Shown: positions 36,211 through 48,673, counted from the stretch's first letter. The stretch: 64,000 nucleotides of DNA from Hofstenia miamia (GCA_004352715.1 SCFE01000089.1:1095661-1159660), one strand, 5' to 3'. The notes: generated from the sequence alone by a model not told the origin. Numbers and translations: made by a program.

Positions 36211-36631
36211 CCGAACATACGTTTCACCACAGGCGCAAAATTCTTTTAGACAAATCTTAAAAATTAAGAGGTTATTTTAAATTGAGAATAGATTTCATTT
36301 TATATGTTTTTACATCATTCTCTTATAGATGTAATGGTTTTAATATTTATTATTAAGCAGCTTGTATAAATTCATCTGTATATTCTATTTTGAAAGTGTA
36401 CATAAATGGCTTCTTGTTGCTTAAATTTCGATTGCTTTCAATGATATTTTTTACCACTTAATATGATCTATGAACTCCACATGGTATTTTTTTCATAAGA
36501 TGTTTTCAAATGATAAAATTTCTTGATGAATTTCTATGCCCATCAAAATGGAGTAGTCATGGGAGACCAACTAAGCCTAACCCTTTATATATATATATAC
36601 ATGTATGTATATATATATATATATATATATA

Positions 36632-37170
36632 TAGTCCCGTTCATAAGCATTGCAACACTCATCTTCACAATTTATTTCTGCAATGATTAACACAATATCT
36701 TTGATTTTAGCACTAGGCTCAAATTTGTCATTGTGAATTCAAATTTTTATGCAGTTTTTTCATCAGAAATTTAGTTTTCCTCCGATTCATCTATAAAGGA
36801 GTACACTAATCTTAATAAATATACATGCCACATTAATTATTGAGAGTGTAAATTTGTGAATGTTCTATTACATCACAAATTTCGATTTAAATTCAAACAA
36901 TGTAATGGGATTTCAGTAAAATTTGAGCGGTAATATTTTTGAAGCAACGGAATAGATTTATGCCAAACTTTTTCACTATAATTTACACAGCCTCTATATT
37001 TATGGAGACAGTTTCGGGATGCCCTTTATAGATGAATAGCAGGAAAACTAAATTTCTGATGAATTCTCAACGTCAAATTTGAGCCTAGTGCTAAAAATCA
37101 AAGATATTGTGTTAATCATTGCAGAAATAAATTGTGAAGATGAGTGTTGCAATACTTATGAGCAGTACTG
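36632..37170. mobile_element. Tc1/mariner-type MITE, 539 bp, inverted repeats of about 150 bp
   Basis: The left end AGTCCCGTTCATAAGCATTG and right end (read inward) CAGTACTGCTCATAAGTATT start inverted repeats that match for roughly 150 bases. TA lies on each side. CAGTACTG..CATAAGTATTGCAACA is a common type of end in Tc1-like elements. The 200-bp centre has no reading frame. Confidence 0.8.
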
Positions 37171-37179
37171 TATACATGA

Positions 37180-38129
37180 AATTGATTATTATTTAATTTT
37201 AACATGTCACTGCCATTAACAAAAAGTTCCTACTATAAAACTCACAAAATATTCATCTATATATAATTTTTTTACAATAATTCTGGTAGATTAAATTTAA
37301 GTTTATCCTTTTTGCTTAAGGATCAATCATAAAATGTCGATGTATAAAACCTTTGATTTAAAAGGTCAGTTTAAATGGTAGTTAATTACTAACTTTGCAC
37401 CAGTTGGTTTGTTGTAATATGATGACATAAATTTGATTTTTTCTCAATATTCAGCAATGCCAATTTTGTTTTTCCTTCCTCAATTGGAAAAATGTGGGCC
37501 ATTTAAAAAGAGATATCATCATTTTGTTAAAGAATATGAATTATCAACGCAAAATTACATAGATTAGAATTTTCTCAAAATTTGAAGCACGTCACCTAAA
37601 AATTTCAATTTCTCAATCCTGGGTGTTTTAACGTGCATAGTGGCGGCTAACAAAAAAGTATTAACCGCAAAATATTAATATTTGAATGAACTGACATAGT
37701 GACATTTGATACTGTCACAAAAACAGGAAAAATTTAAGTCATTGGGAAAGTTTTCCAAAAAACATGATTTGACATTGAAGGACCCCTCTATAAAAATTTT
37801 TAATTGGAAATTTCACTTACAATATTAGTTTTTTCATAAAAACCTATAAAAATATACGAATGGCAAAATAAAATAAAAATATTAAAAATATAATTCGTAT
37901 GGAAATTTTAAAAAGCAATTGTTAACCGTGTATGCAAAATGAAAGTAATGCATCTCTATAAATTAGTGGTTTTAAAATGCTTAAATGTTGGAACGGTAAA
38001 CAGTCTTAATGTTGACTTTTATATATCATAAATTACCACATGAAAAAAATGTTGCATACCAAACAAAATGAAGAAAAATGTACAACTCAAACACCTATTT
38101 TTCAAATAAAGCGAAATACAATGAAAACA
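37180..38129. other. Region downstream of Hop2, no gene recognised
   Basis: AT-rich sequence with no family motif or supported exon. Confidence 0.4.
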
Positions 38130-39837
38130 TCACAGCGACTCAATACCAATGTCTTTGAAAAGTTCTTCTTTGCTTAATGGCCATCCTTCCAGTATCAGAT
38201 TTAGCAATTGACCTGTCAAATATTGTTTTAATAAAATGTTTATAATACATAGTTAAACGGACAATTCAAAAATTAATCCAGACAAAAATTTACCAACAAT
38301 GCTGTTGCCAAAAATTAGGTTATCTACAGTGTATTTCTTATTTACCTAAAAGCATCCCAAAAGCGGACCAACATTTGCAAAATGTTCTTGTCAAAAATTT
38401 TTTTAACAGAAAATTCCTTCAGACTAGGATTGCCTAATTATAATAACTACTTACATGATATTGATTCCATTTTTGTCTTAACATGACATGTGCTGAAAAT
38501 ATTAGTCACTGCTTAAAAGGGTCTCGGTTTAATAGGTAGGGGCAGAATGAAAAACATTTTCTGAGTCGAAAATAGCCGTCCGTTCATTAGGCGATTCAGA
38601 CTTATCGAATACTTTCCTATAATGCAAATACTTAAATAACAAACAAAGATTTTTGGATAAACCAAAAACTCTCAGAACTTAGGTAAATTTCACAAAGGCC
38701 TTCCTATTTAAGAACAAAGCAAATAATTAGCTGATACTATTTCACTAAAAATCACGGTAATGTTAAGAAAAAGCTTACCAGTAAATCGAAAATGAAAACA
38801 GAGTTGTCATGTTGACAATTCTTTTTATTTCACTACAAAAACTCAAACATTTGCAATTTATCCGCAACTACAACTGTGCTGTATTTTTGGAAAAATCCTT
38901 ACCGACGTATCTCTGTCTACGTTTCAAATTACTTTGAACCGCTTGTAGGGAAGCTAAAACACGATTTCGATTTTCCTCTGTACACATGTTGACTTTCAAT
39001 TGCTGGATTTGTTTTGCTAATTCGGCTTCTTCATATTCTAGTTGTTGAAGCTTTAAATTACCAGCTTCAATAGTAGTTAACGAATTCACTTCGGATAGCT
39101 TCGATGTGAAATCGCGAATCTAAACAACATTAACGATATCTATGAATAAAATATGCATTTAATGAAGCAATCAATATTTACAAAAAATAATGAAATTTAA
39201 TGTTTCCCTAAATAAAATCAGTATCATAGAAATCGCTCACTCGCAATTACAAAAAATTAATCAGTAAATTATCTAGTGGCTTCAGTTCTAGACTGCAAAA
39301 TCAACAAAGTTGGAACTATTAACATCTGTACAACATTTTGTTTTAGTGCTAAGTAATAAAAATTTAAGTAATTATTTAGCGATAAGTATATGCATATTTT
39401 GGGGTTTGTTATGTAATATAACGAATCTTACAACAAACAAAACTGACTATTGTATTCATTAACTTTGGCCAGGCATATCAAATTTTTCATACAATTAAAG
39501 TGTACATGTAATATATTAGGTAGAAACAAAATAAAATTACTTCATCTTGTAAATTTGATAATATATCCAAACATTCTTTTGTTTTCTCATCAATTTTTAT
39601 AAGTTCTTCATTGGATGGGCAATCAATATTATCTTGAGAAATTACATACACTTTTTGTTTATTGTACACTTTCTCTTTAACTTTTCCCTTGAAAACGAGA
39701 GCGTCCAAACATTTCTGAACTAACGTTTTACCATAAGTCCCGTGTAAATTTTGATGTATATCAGTTGCACTAAAAGGTCGATTTTGTGTATCTAGGTATT
39801 CTTCAATTGCATCACAAGCGACTGATTCCTTACTCAT
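38130..39837 (-). CDS. PSMC3IP: Hop2 / PSMC3IP, meiotic homologous-pairing protein (3 exons)
   Basis: Spliced as 39837-39541, 39119-38903 and 38212-38130 on the minus strand, giving 198 residues, a little shorter than the human protein. Junctions are GT..AG (GAA|GTAATT; TTTAG|ATT; GTCG|GTAAGG; TTGACAG|GTC) and stay in frame. Exon 1 is the N-terminal winged-helix DNA-binding domain, with NRPFSATDIHQNLHGTYGK and GKVKEKVYNKQKVYV aligning to the NRPYS..D...NL and GKIKEKxYGKQKIY motifs of Hop2. Exon 2 is a charged coiled coil (LEYEEAELAKQIQQLKVN). Exon 3 carries the conserved C-terminus LILEGWPLSKEELFKDIGIE. Hop2 forms a heterodimer with Mnd1 and stimulates the recombinases Dmc1 and Rad51 in strand exchange during meiosis, acting in the nucleus. 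The coiled coil appears about 20 residues shorter than in human. A mariner lies 550 bp upstream. Confidence 0.9.
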
Positions 39838-40385
39838 CTGAAAAGTATATTACATTCAGCATTTGAAATCAAGATTCAGATAAAAATGCCGCTATATAAA
39901 CTCCCAGTTAGGAACACATTTGGAAGAAGGCGTAGTTAAAATACAGTAATGAGTGCATGGACCTGGTATGTATAAAGAAGCGACACGAAGTGTACACAGC
40001 TGGTGATTAACAATGCATCTACGATTAAAAAATACACATATGTTGCGAAGACCTAAGCTCGGTGCCTAGTAACTATTGCGTGAATACAGCAAAATTGTTA
40101 TTTCGGTTGGTCTATATGTAATAGCGCTAGGTCACCGTATAATATATAATAATAATTGAAGAAAGAAGCGATAATCAAAATGTTGAGGGAAACTGAAATA
40201 GCAAAATCGTAATACTAACGTTGTTATACTGAAAAAAATATTAGACCACCAGTGTTCCACAGAGAATATCCGTGTCACGTCCTTATCTATGAGCGAGTGA
40301 ATGTGCATTGTACATGTTTTTTGAAACATTTCTTTTTGTTATGAAAATATTATTAGTAAAATACACTTGCTATGGATCGACTATA

Positions 40386-41674
40386 TAGGTAGGCCCGAAA
40401 GTTCTCTGTATTTTCCCATCATATGAACAAAAACAATTGAAATTCAAGAAAGGCATATATTTTTAAGCAACATAATTACCGTTTACATTAATGCAAATTC
40501 GACACCGCTCAAACCAGTTATCGAAGGCTGAACGCCACGTATTTGCTGATATTTTTCCCAGCTCCTCCTCGTACGCAAGAACAGCGTCGTCTGGACAGCC
40601 AAACTCGCGGAATCGCAATTTTTCTTTGACAAACCTAAATAAAAAAGAAGTCAGTCGGTGAAAAATCTGGAGAATAAGGCGGATGTGGCAACAGTCGAAC
40701 TCCATTGTCAAGAATGAAGTCTGTGGTGACCGCTGCGGAATGCGCTGGGACATTGTCATGGTGAAGGCGGAAGTGTTGAATCCCGTCTCTAGGCCGCTGA
40801 GCTCTCCATGCGTCGAAGACAGCAATTAGGAAAGTTTGCGAGTACCACTGTGAATTGACAGACTGCTGCCCAGGTAGTTGAACATTGGCAACAAGACCAG
40901 CCTTGCAAAGGAAGGTGGCCACCATCTTCTTTCCAACCCAGGATGTTGCTGCAACCTATATTTCTGGAACTCATGGTCAAAACACCATACCGCTGATTGT
41001 CTTCGGGAACGGCGATCGCGCTGCCTTATCCACGTTTCGTCCCCAGTAACAATATCCCAGACCAATTGCCGTTTGCAAAGGTGCGAAGCATCGTCTGGCA
41101 AAAATCGACCCTGGCCTCCATTTGTCTCGCATTCAGTTGGTGAGGCACAAATTTCGTTTGGAGCTTTTTCATTTGCAGATGCTCATGAAGAATGGACTGG
41201 ATAGCATTTCTGCCAATCCCAAGTTGTGTCTGTAGACGATTGTAGGAAATCTGCCTTTCCTCCATTACCATATCTCGGACGGCCTCGATGTTGTCAGTTG
41301 CGCACGCAATAGCTGGTCTGCCTGAGCGATCTTGGTCTTGCAAAGATTCATTCCCACTTCGGAACCGCGCAAAACACGACCTGACTGTTTCATACGATAT
41401 TGTGAGGCAAACGGTAATGGCATTGCCTTGCCGAGAATTTGCTGAGGAAGTCGTAGTTGATGAGAAGACGCAGTTGTTGCTTATCCATAAAACCAGAAAC
41501 AACACGTAACTATGATTTTTGTTTGTGACGTCACCGCGCTTATATATGCCTGCAGCAAAAAAAGATAGTCCGTCACACTCATCATTAACGCTCTAACTGT
41601 TGTCATGTTTTAAATGTGTGTTGTGTTGTGTGTTAATGGTATTTAATAATACAGAGAACTTTCAGAACTACCTG
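40386..41674 (-). mobile_element. Mariner transposon, 1.29 kb, with inverted repeats and TA duplication
   Basis: The ends are inverted repeats of about 28 bp. Left is TAGGTAGGCCCGAAAGTTCT; right, read inward, is CAGGTAGTTCTGAAAGTTCT, and both continue CTGTATT. Each is flanked by TA (40384-40385 and 41675-41676). The length is right for a full mariner. The transposase frame lies on the minus strand and is broken (see next entry). Confidence 0.92.
40440..41484 (-). pseudogene. Mariner transposase (D,D34D), frameshifted
   Basis: Homology runs along the whole element but moves through several frames. Segments in order: an N-terminal MDKQQLRLLINYDFLSKFSA frame; a helix-turn-helix frame with YETVRSCFARFRSGNESLQD and DRSGRPA; the first catalytic Asp in VTGDETWI; the second in FRLHHDNVPAHSA; the third in YSPDFSPTDFF; and a C-terminal FVKEKLRFREFGCPDDAV frame. 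Exactly 34 residues separate the Asp of HHDN from the Asp of PTDFF, the mariner spacing. At least four frameshifts prevent a functional enzyme, although all catalytic positions survive, so the insertion is not very old. Confidence 0.9.
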
Positions 41675-41838
41675 TATAATAAAAATTATAGAAATCGGGG
41701 TTTTCACAAGTCTAACCATTAGTCGAGGTATTCCATTAAAACTCGTAAAACACTTACAGAAATGTTTACCGTGAATTGGTTTTATTTGCAGTACTACTGT
41801 GAACTTGTAATAAAATATTTCCAAGTAATAAAATTAGT

Positions 41839-42133
41839 ATGACGCAGTTTCGAGAGTCAATAATTGATGGCTTGACAGAGCTCAATGATCAATATTCATT
41901 TGGTATCAATTGCAAAAAATACAATATAGTCAAGCATCACCTTGAAAGGTATAATGAAACTGCTCAAACAAAAAGAAAACGCTGCAGAGTATGTTATGAA
42001 ACCATTCAAAACAAGAGGGGAGCTCAAGTGGCATGGAAAAAGGCAAACGTGTCATGACATAATTGGTGAAGGAACTCCAAATACATGCTTTGACAGATTC
42101 AAAAAAAGCATTCATAATTTTTTTGTTGTTTGA
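41839..42133 (+). pseudogene. piggyBac-like transposase C-terminal fragment
   Basis: FRESIIDGLTELNDQYSFGI followed by KRKRCRVCYETIQNKRG and, in another frame, TCHDIIGEGTPNTCFDRFKK. The order of an M/FR-x-S-x-DGL segment, a basic linker, and then a CxxC..C..CF Cys-rich region ending near HNF resembles the C-terminus of piggyBac-type transposases with their RING/PHD-like zinc-binding tail. One frameshift splits the Cys-rich part. Nothing upstream encodes the catalytic core. Confidence 0.5.
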
Positions 42134-42473
42134 TTAACAATTCATATAAAATTTGATTGTTTATGTTCAAAGTAGCTACAGTGTGCCACACGTAAATCGT
42201 GTTAAAAAATAGAAATGACCTTAAAATAGTTTTCCCACATTCGAATAACGAAGAGCACATTTATAAAAATACTACAGAGTATTTGTTTAAATAACCATCT
42301 GACATAGAAGCGTATCTGCTAAAGAAATGTTTGTCATCACTCTAAGTTAAATTTAAATGATTATAAACATTTCATCAATTTTACTATCAAGGTATTGAAA
42401 TTTAATACATTAATTTCATTATATTCATTAAGGCATAAGCTCCTATGTTCTAATAAATACAAAAAATTTAATT

Positions 42474-42720
42474 TTACGATGTTGAAAATTGAAAAGCTGC
42501 AGCTGATTGTAAATATTCAGGATTTCTGGATGTCATCATTATATGCGAAATATGTTTGCTGCAAGAGATGCCGGTGGAATCGGTGTGTACATCTGATTTT
42601 GTACAAAGACGATTTCTGCTTTCTAATGACTTCAAACCTGACAAAAGCCTCAATAAAATCTGCTCATCTGAATCAGTGGTATTATTGACAAATGAACTTT
42701 CGATCATTTGCATTCGAGTT
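42474..42720 (-). CDS. Possible exon with a BESS-like motif
   Basis: An acceptor (AATTATTTAG, ending at 42721) opens a GC-richer minus-strand frame of about 80 codons to TAA at 42474-42476. It includes TTDSDEQILLRLLSGLKSLE, which resembles the BESS motif (D-x-DE-x-FLLSLLP-x-L-x-x-L) found at the C-terminus of MADF-domain DNA-binding proteins. An upstream segment at about 42824-42890 ends in a donor-like AATAAG|GTATTA, but its phase does not fit. No MADF domain was found within 2 kb. Possibly a host transcription-factor exon or a transposon accessory protein. Confidence 0.3.
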
Positions 42721-43369
42721 CTAAATAATTTATAATTAGGGATTTAATAAAGAATAACCAAAACAAATATATGAAATGGTGAATACCAATTAATGGATAT
42801 TAACTATATAAAATAATACCTTATTCTCAATTAGTTCTTGATGAACATCAAAGTCGGATTTCTTCCTTTTGTAATTTTCTTGGATAGTTCATCCTCTTGC
42901 ATTTCATCTTCACATCTGACAGATTTGAGAAAAGGTCTTACGTATCAAACCAACATGATGTCTCAAAAACTCAATTAGTTAGAATGAGTATTTAGAAGCA
43001 TAAAACATTTCGACTCCATTTCCAGATATTGGTGTCGAATTTTACTTTTTAAATTCGCACGAAAGTGATAACGTAGAGACTTCCACTTTATTTTAAAATA
43101 AGAACTAAAAATACAATTAAAAATAGTATAAAAGTAAAATATTATTCAATTCACATTTTTAGGTAGTTTGTAACATTAGCATAATTCCATTCATTAAGTT
43201 TCTCATTTCCTGCAGGATTGGCAACAATAGAAAGAATTGTAAAACAAGTACGTGTGCTATATTTTCCACTAGCGAAAACATGGAAAGAAATTGCTTATAA
43301 CTGTAATGAAAAATGTGGATTTCCAAACTTCCATTTAATTAAAGTACTCCAAGAATAGTAGCTCTTTGC

Positions 43370-43753
43370 TAAGTAGCGTACACACTTACAACTTCATCTA
43401 ATAAGGCGCACAACCAAAAGATGCGTGTACGCGATTCCAAATGTTCCAAACAAAATTTGAAAATCTGAATAGGTCCCTCCTGTGATTAAATTAGGAAGTG
43501 TGTACGGGATTCCAACTTTGTTGTGAACTTTGAATTCATATAGTAAGATTTTGTAATTTCTCACAGAGAAAGAATTTAACCACGCATTATTATTTATGCA
43601 AGATACTTTCAAAACGAGGTCTTCTTTCTTCAGACTGCTTGATTGTATTGATTGTAATGCATTTTACTGGCAGATTGAATTTTAAAAAATGTCAATAAAT
43701 ATAATTCAAACAAAAAGTTGTGCACAAAGTTGTAAGTGTGTACGCTACTTTAT
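43370..43753. mobile_element. MITE, about 380 bp, with 24-bp inverted ends
   Basis: AAGTAGCGTACACACTTACA at 43371 is matched by its complement ending at 43750 (TGTAAGTGTGTACGCTACTT). Inside, two further GTGTACG-GATTCCAA blocks near 43420 and 43500 repeat the theme. Outside the ends are TAA/TTA-like bases, but no clean duplication. No coding capacity. Confidence 0.75.
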
Positions 43754-44297
43754 ATTTATGTGAACTATTATTCAATTGCATTGCAAACTGTAAATATATT
43801 TATGTAGACAAAGGTTTTCGAATTTTGCCAAAGCAAGAGAATATAGCAACATAGAAATCCCTAAGCCAATCATGTTTTCTGAGAAACAATTTTTTCCTTA
43901 TCATCGATAATTAATGCGAAATTAACCCCGCAAGGACTTAAGAGAAAAAGAAGACTACCGAGAACAAGAAAAACCGCAGAATGTGAATTTGTTATACTTA
44001 CTTCTAAATTCAAAGTACTGGGCAATCGATTTCAAAGAAGGATTAAAATTTATACAAGAACTGTATCAATTCCAAAGCTCAGTTTTTAATTCGGTAAATC
44101 GAAATTCTTCACGATAAGCAATTCAAGTTCACAACAATTTCTTTGATTTCTTTTATTCACAAAGATTTGGTTTGGCTTTTAATGACAGTATATATTTGTA
44201 TTCATAATATGTAATAAATTCAAAAAGTAATGAACTTGTTGTATGTAGATAAATCGACATTTAAAATTAACTGAATTGTGAATTGTTAATTTCTTCC

Positions 44298-44573
44298 CTA
44301 GCCTTTCAAAAAATGACTAATATGATGTAGTTTATCACTCGTATCATAAATTACAGTGTGTTCTTCGATTCCAGACACAAAGAGTAAAAAATGGGTGCTT
44401 TTGAAACACCATCTTTTCAATCCACAAAGAAAAAAGATTGAATGCCCACCTTCGAATGCCCTTAGACATGCTTCTAGTTTTTGTAGCCTATTATAAATCA
44501 GTCGAAATATGGTACTTCCATTCCTGAAATTCATTTCAGTTGGGGAAAATATCAAAACCTTAATGGGGAACAC
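44298..44573 (-). other. Open frame, possible exon, unrecognised
   Basis: 91 minus-strand codons with relatively high GC, containing RLQKLEACLRAFEGGHSIFF and ending HISHFLKG. It opens at a non-ATG codon in this reading. Codon composition is better than background, but no splice sites stand out and no motif is recognisable. Confidence 0.2.
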
Positions 44574-45062
44574 AAAAACATTAACTACAATAGGGCGTTA
44601 ATTTTTTTATTTATTAAACTCCAGCAGACGTTTTTTAACTAGCACAGGATCAGTTGCCACAGTCTTTTAAGTAAGAATTCTAGAGTTGAACTAATTATCT
44701 TCTTATCCATTCTATGGAGAGGAACGATTGCCAACAATCTTGACTTGGCATGTAATAATAAGGAGGGAGATGTTGTATGTAATTATCTTAGAGCAGAGCT
44801 ATACTGGAACGTTAATATATTTATTACACAATGCCTGTAAGTGTCAAAATGTTGCCGAAACGATTGGCAAACTTAAGGAACTAAATTTGTTGTTTGAAAA
44901 AATGATTGCTTCATTTTAGTATAGGAAGAAATTTTATTTAATTTTTCTGTAATTATATTATATATTAAAATATAGTTCAGCGGGTTCATTCAGGATCAAT
45001 CCCTAAATAGAGTATTTTAAACATTATTTTTCTCTCAATGTCTTCTTACATTATATTGGCCG

Positions 45063-45540
45063 CTGATCTAGAGAAATTTATGAAATTAAAAGGATCAAGG
45101 TCCAATTTGCGAGTGAGCAAACGATTGAACAGGAAGAGATCACCGACATGAAAGTAGAGCGACAGCGGGAAAAGAGCTTCTTTGTATGGAGAGAGAGAGA
45201 GATAGAGAGAGATCTATTTGAAAGTACGCTTCTGGGACAGTTCCATGGAGTGGAACAAGGCACAGAAGGCCACCAACAGGGAGAAGCGTAAGGAATGGCG
45301 CGAGGAATATACTTGAACAAAGAGAGTTTCACAGCAGACAGGGAATTAAAGGGAGATTGCGGAAGAGGGCAAAGAGCGAGAAATTATGTGCAGATTCTGA
45401 AATTAGCTTTGCGGAGACGCAAGGACCCATGTCCTGACCAATTTAAATTTGCAGCAAATTGAACTCCAAGATGAGTATGATGGGAAGAAAAGTTCAGAGA
45501 AAGCAGATCAGAAGAGAGAGACACAGAAAACGAAATACCA
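45063..45540 (+). other. Purine-rich segment, possible decayed coding sequence
   Basis: A strongly purine-biased plus strand includes a GAGAGAGAGAGAGATAGAGAG tract. One frame stays open from about 45096 to 45290 with a charged, coiled-coil-like product (EQTIEQEEITDMKVERQREK, then WREREIERDLFE). Another frame reads MEWNKAQKATNREKRKEWRE near 45245. Stops follow soon in each. This could be a processed pseudogene of a charged coiled-coil protein or simply a purine repeat. Confidence 0.25.
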
Positions 45541-46551
45541 CATGTTGGTATAAAATCAAAATGGTTAACGGAAGAATTTTCAATTGGAGCTACATTTCTA
45601 CTAAAATACGGACGTTACTTTTGCATTCACAATGCAAAATTATATTTAACAGATCCACAACTACAGCCGAATCAAACAAATGCAGCCGTGTTATTTTATG
45701 TTGCATCAAACATATTGTAAGTGATTGGGAAAATTATTGAAAACTTTCTAATTGTATTAAATATTTCATATTAATGCTAGCAGTCTTAGAGTACCATTAA
45801 ACATTTGAGTGTACTATTATTTTTGAGTAATAATTTGAAAATAAGTAAACTTTCATAATTCAAAAAGTGATAAATTACTGCAATAACTACTTATTTTTCA
45901 ATATGATTCCAAAATTGTAACAATTGGGTGTACATAATTGACTTAATATTGTTTTATATCGGATATAACATACACCCTTTTTCAGTTACAGAAAACTTTT
46001 ATCTGAGAGCTGAATTACATGTATATCGGTAAACTAAAAAAAGGACTATACTGATTTAAATATTAATTTTTTCAAAATTTTGAGGATGTCAGATTGTTCC
46101 TCGTAAAAAACTGGTCTAGAAAAGTTTATTGGATGAGTCATCAATTTTTTTTTGAGAAAGTCCCCTAAAGTAAAATTGATCCCGGATATTCAAGATAAAT
46201 ATATTTTAGGGATGCCGATTTTTACGTAGTTACTATAATGATCGCATTAACTGTATTTTTTATTGGGTTTTGGAATTCTAAACAAAGTAATGAATATTTT
46301 GAGTATATCACGCAATAATTTTCATAACTACGAGTTTTTAGAATCCATGTCAATTAAGGTGATGTTAAAAAAAAGAATATTTATGATAGCGGTAGGATAA
46401 ATATGATATACGAAAAATAATGTCTGACAAATATAACTACCATCATGGAACCAGTATCTGCAATTTGTCCAATCAATTGCCACTGGTTTCTCAAATACAT
46501 AATCTAATTGAAAAATGCAACTAAACTGCAAAAAACATACTAAAATGTAAT

Positions 46552-47551
46552 NNNNNNNNNNNNNNNNNNNNNNNNNNNNNNNNNNNNNNNNNNNNNNNNN
46601 NNNNNNNNNNNNNNNNNNNNNNNNNNNNNNNNNNNNNNNNNNNNNNNNNNNNNNNNNNNNNNNNNNNNNNNNNNNNNNNNNNNNNNNNNNNNNNNNNNNN
46701 NNNNNNNNNNNNNNNNNNNNNNNNNNNNNNNNNNNNNNNNNNNNNNNNNNNNNNNNNNNNNNNNNNNNNNNNNNNNNNNNNNNNNNNNNNNNNNNNNNNN
46801 NNNNNNNNNNNNNNNNNNNNNNNNNNNNNNNNNNNNNNNNNNNNNNNNNNNNNNNNNNNNNNNNNNNNNNNNNNNNNNNNNNNNNNNNNNNNNNNNNNNN
46901 NNNNNNNNNNNNNNNNNNNNNNNNNNNNNNNNNNNNNNNNNNNNNNNNNNNNNNNNNNNNNNNNNNNNNNNNNNNNNNNNNNNNNNNNNNNNNNNNNNNN
47001 NNNNNNNNNNNNNNNNNNNNNNNNNNNNNNNNNNNNNNNNNNNNNNNNNNNNNNNNNNNNNNNNNNNNNNNNNNNNNNNNNNNNNNNNNNNNNNNNNNNN
47101 NNNNNNNNNNNNNNNNNNNNNNNNNNNNNNNNNNNNNNNNNNNNNNNNNNNNNNNNNNNNNNNNNNNNNNNNNNNNNNNNNNNNNNNNNNNNNNNNNNNN
47201 NNNNNNNNNNNNNNNNNNNNNNNNNNNNNNNNNNNNNNNNNNNNNNNNNNNNNNNNNNNNNNNNNNNNNNNNNNNNNNNNNNNNNNNNNNNNNNNNNNNN
47301 NNNNNNNNNNNNNNNNNNNNNNNNNNNNNNNNNNNNNNNNNNNNNNNNNNNNNNNNNNNNNNNNNNNNNNNNNNNNNNNNNNNNNNNNNNNNNNNNNNNN
47401 NNNNNNNNNNNNNNNNNNNNNNNNNNNNNNNNNNNNNNNNNNNNNNNNNNNNNNNNNNNNNNNNNNNNNNNNNNNNNNNNNNNNNNNNNNNNNNNNNNNN
47501 NNNNNNNNNNNNNNNNNNNNNNNNNNNNNNNNNNNNNNNNNNNNNNNNNNN
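46552..47551. other. Assembly gap (1000 N)
   Basis: Exactly 1000 unresolved bases. It cuts into a LINE reverse transcriptase frame on its right side. Confidence 0.95.
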
Positions 47552-47675
47552 AAATGCTCCCCTGAAGAACCCCGCTTGTCACTGCAAACTTTGGTGCGAT
47601 ATTCTCATCAATAACGACACATTGATAACGTTCAGTTAAATAAGAGCAGAAGAACTTAATGAACTGATCATCCAA
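47552..47675 (-). pseudogene. LINE reverse transcriptase fragment, cut by a gap
   Basis: The minus strand reads FIKFFCSYLTERYQCVVIDE followed by PKFAVTSGVLQGSI and runs into the gap. W/F-x-x-SYLT-x-R-x-Q-x-V and V-SGV-QGS-ILGP are the standard LINE RT motifs just upstream of the YADD box, so the catalytic part should lie in the gap. It resembles none of the other LINE fragments closely. Confidence 0.65.
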
Positions 47676-47904
47676 ACCGAAAACCCGGAGTTTAAGCTAA
47701 AAACACATACATATTCAAAATGCGATATTTGTGCAGAAATCTAATCATATTTTAAAGCACGAATTGCTCCAAACGATGCATTAAAAATAAATTATAATAT
47801 TTGAAAGTCAATTGATCATCTGCAGAACGACAACACACTTAACATTAGACATTTAAATATAAGAAAATAAGAAGTGATCTTACACTGCGAAATAAGTAAA
47901 ATAT

Positions 47905-48024
47905 AAACACTCCGAAAGTCCGAGGCATGCAATAATAAAATTAATAGTATAAACCTATTACGTCATGTATATGACGTCACAAAAAGTCCGAGGCGCTAAA
48001 GTCCGAGGCAGGTTTTAAAGATAC
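47905..48024. repeat. Left copy of an inverted repeat pair (partner 49080-49170)
   Basis: GGCATGCAATAATAAAATTAATAGTATAA..ATGACGTCACAAAAAGTCCGAGGC matches the complement of 49080-49165. Inside it, the decamer AAGTCCGAGG occurs three times (near 47912, 47982 and 48000). Confidence 0.75.
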
Positions 48025-48673
48025 CGTCCCCTAATGGGGGATTTTCTTTAAAATTCAAATTTAAATATTTTTAGCAAAAAATGTTAAATTTAGTTTAAAT
48101 TCTTTAAAAATGAAGCAACCATTAAAATTTTGCAGAAATTCACAGTCAATTTCTGTGGGATGATGTCATTACTTTGTATTATATTAAGTATTTGGTTTTT
48201 GCTTGAAAACGCAAACGTCATAAAACTCCACTTTAATGGCGCCTCCCAATATTTTATCGCGTGTCAAATATCCTTAACTGTTTATGATTGTAAAATATAT
48301 TTTCGTGAAAAAATAACTAGTTGTGGTCTTCGTGGAAATATTTCTTCATTTACCGAAGGAATTACTTAGTGCCTTGCGATCCATCGCTAATCCCAAAACC
48401 TGGATATAGGCATCTGTTAGATGGTGGGAATAATCTATAAATGAAATTTAAAAATATTTGTATAATCCTTGCTAAAAAGAGTGAGAGTTGGGTTCTCTCA
48501 TGTTACCCCCACTTCCAAGTGGATAGTAGGATGCTTAATCCAGGGACCAGGAAACCCTGCTATTATTTGCGACATGTTCTTAACATTTGACAATTAAGTT
48601 AACTTTATTCAGCCAGCGCAAAACGATTTGTAACTTTATACAATTTTAATAAAATAGATCGCGTACGCTTATT

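Noticed and set aside
40878-41509. Plus-strand frames inside the mariner
   Set aside because: Antisense shadows of the minus-strand transposase.
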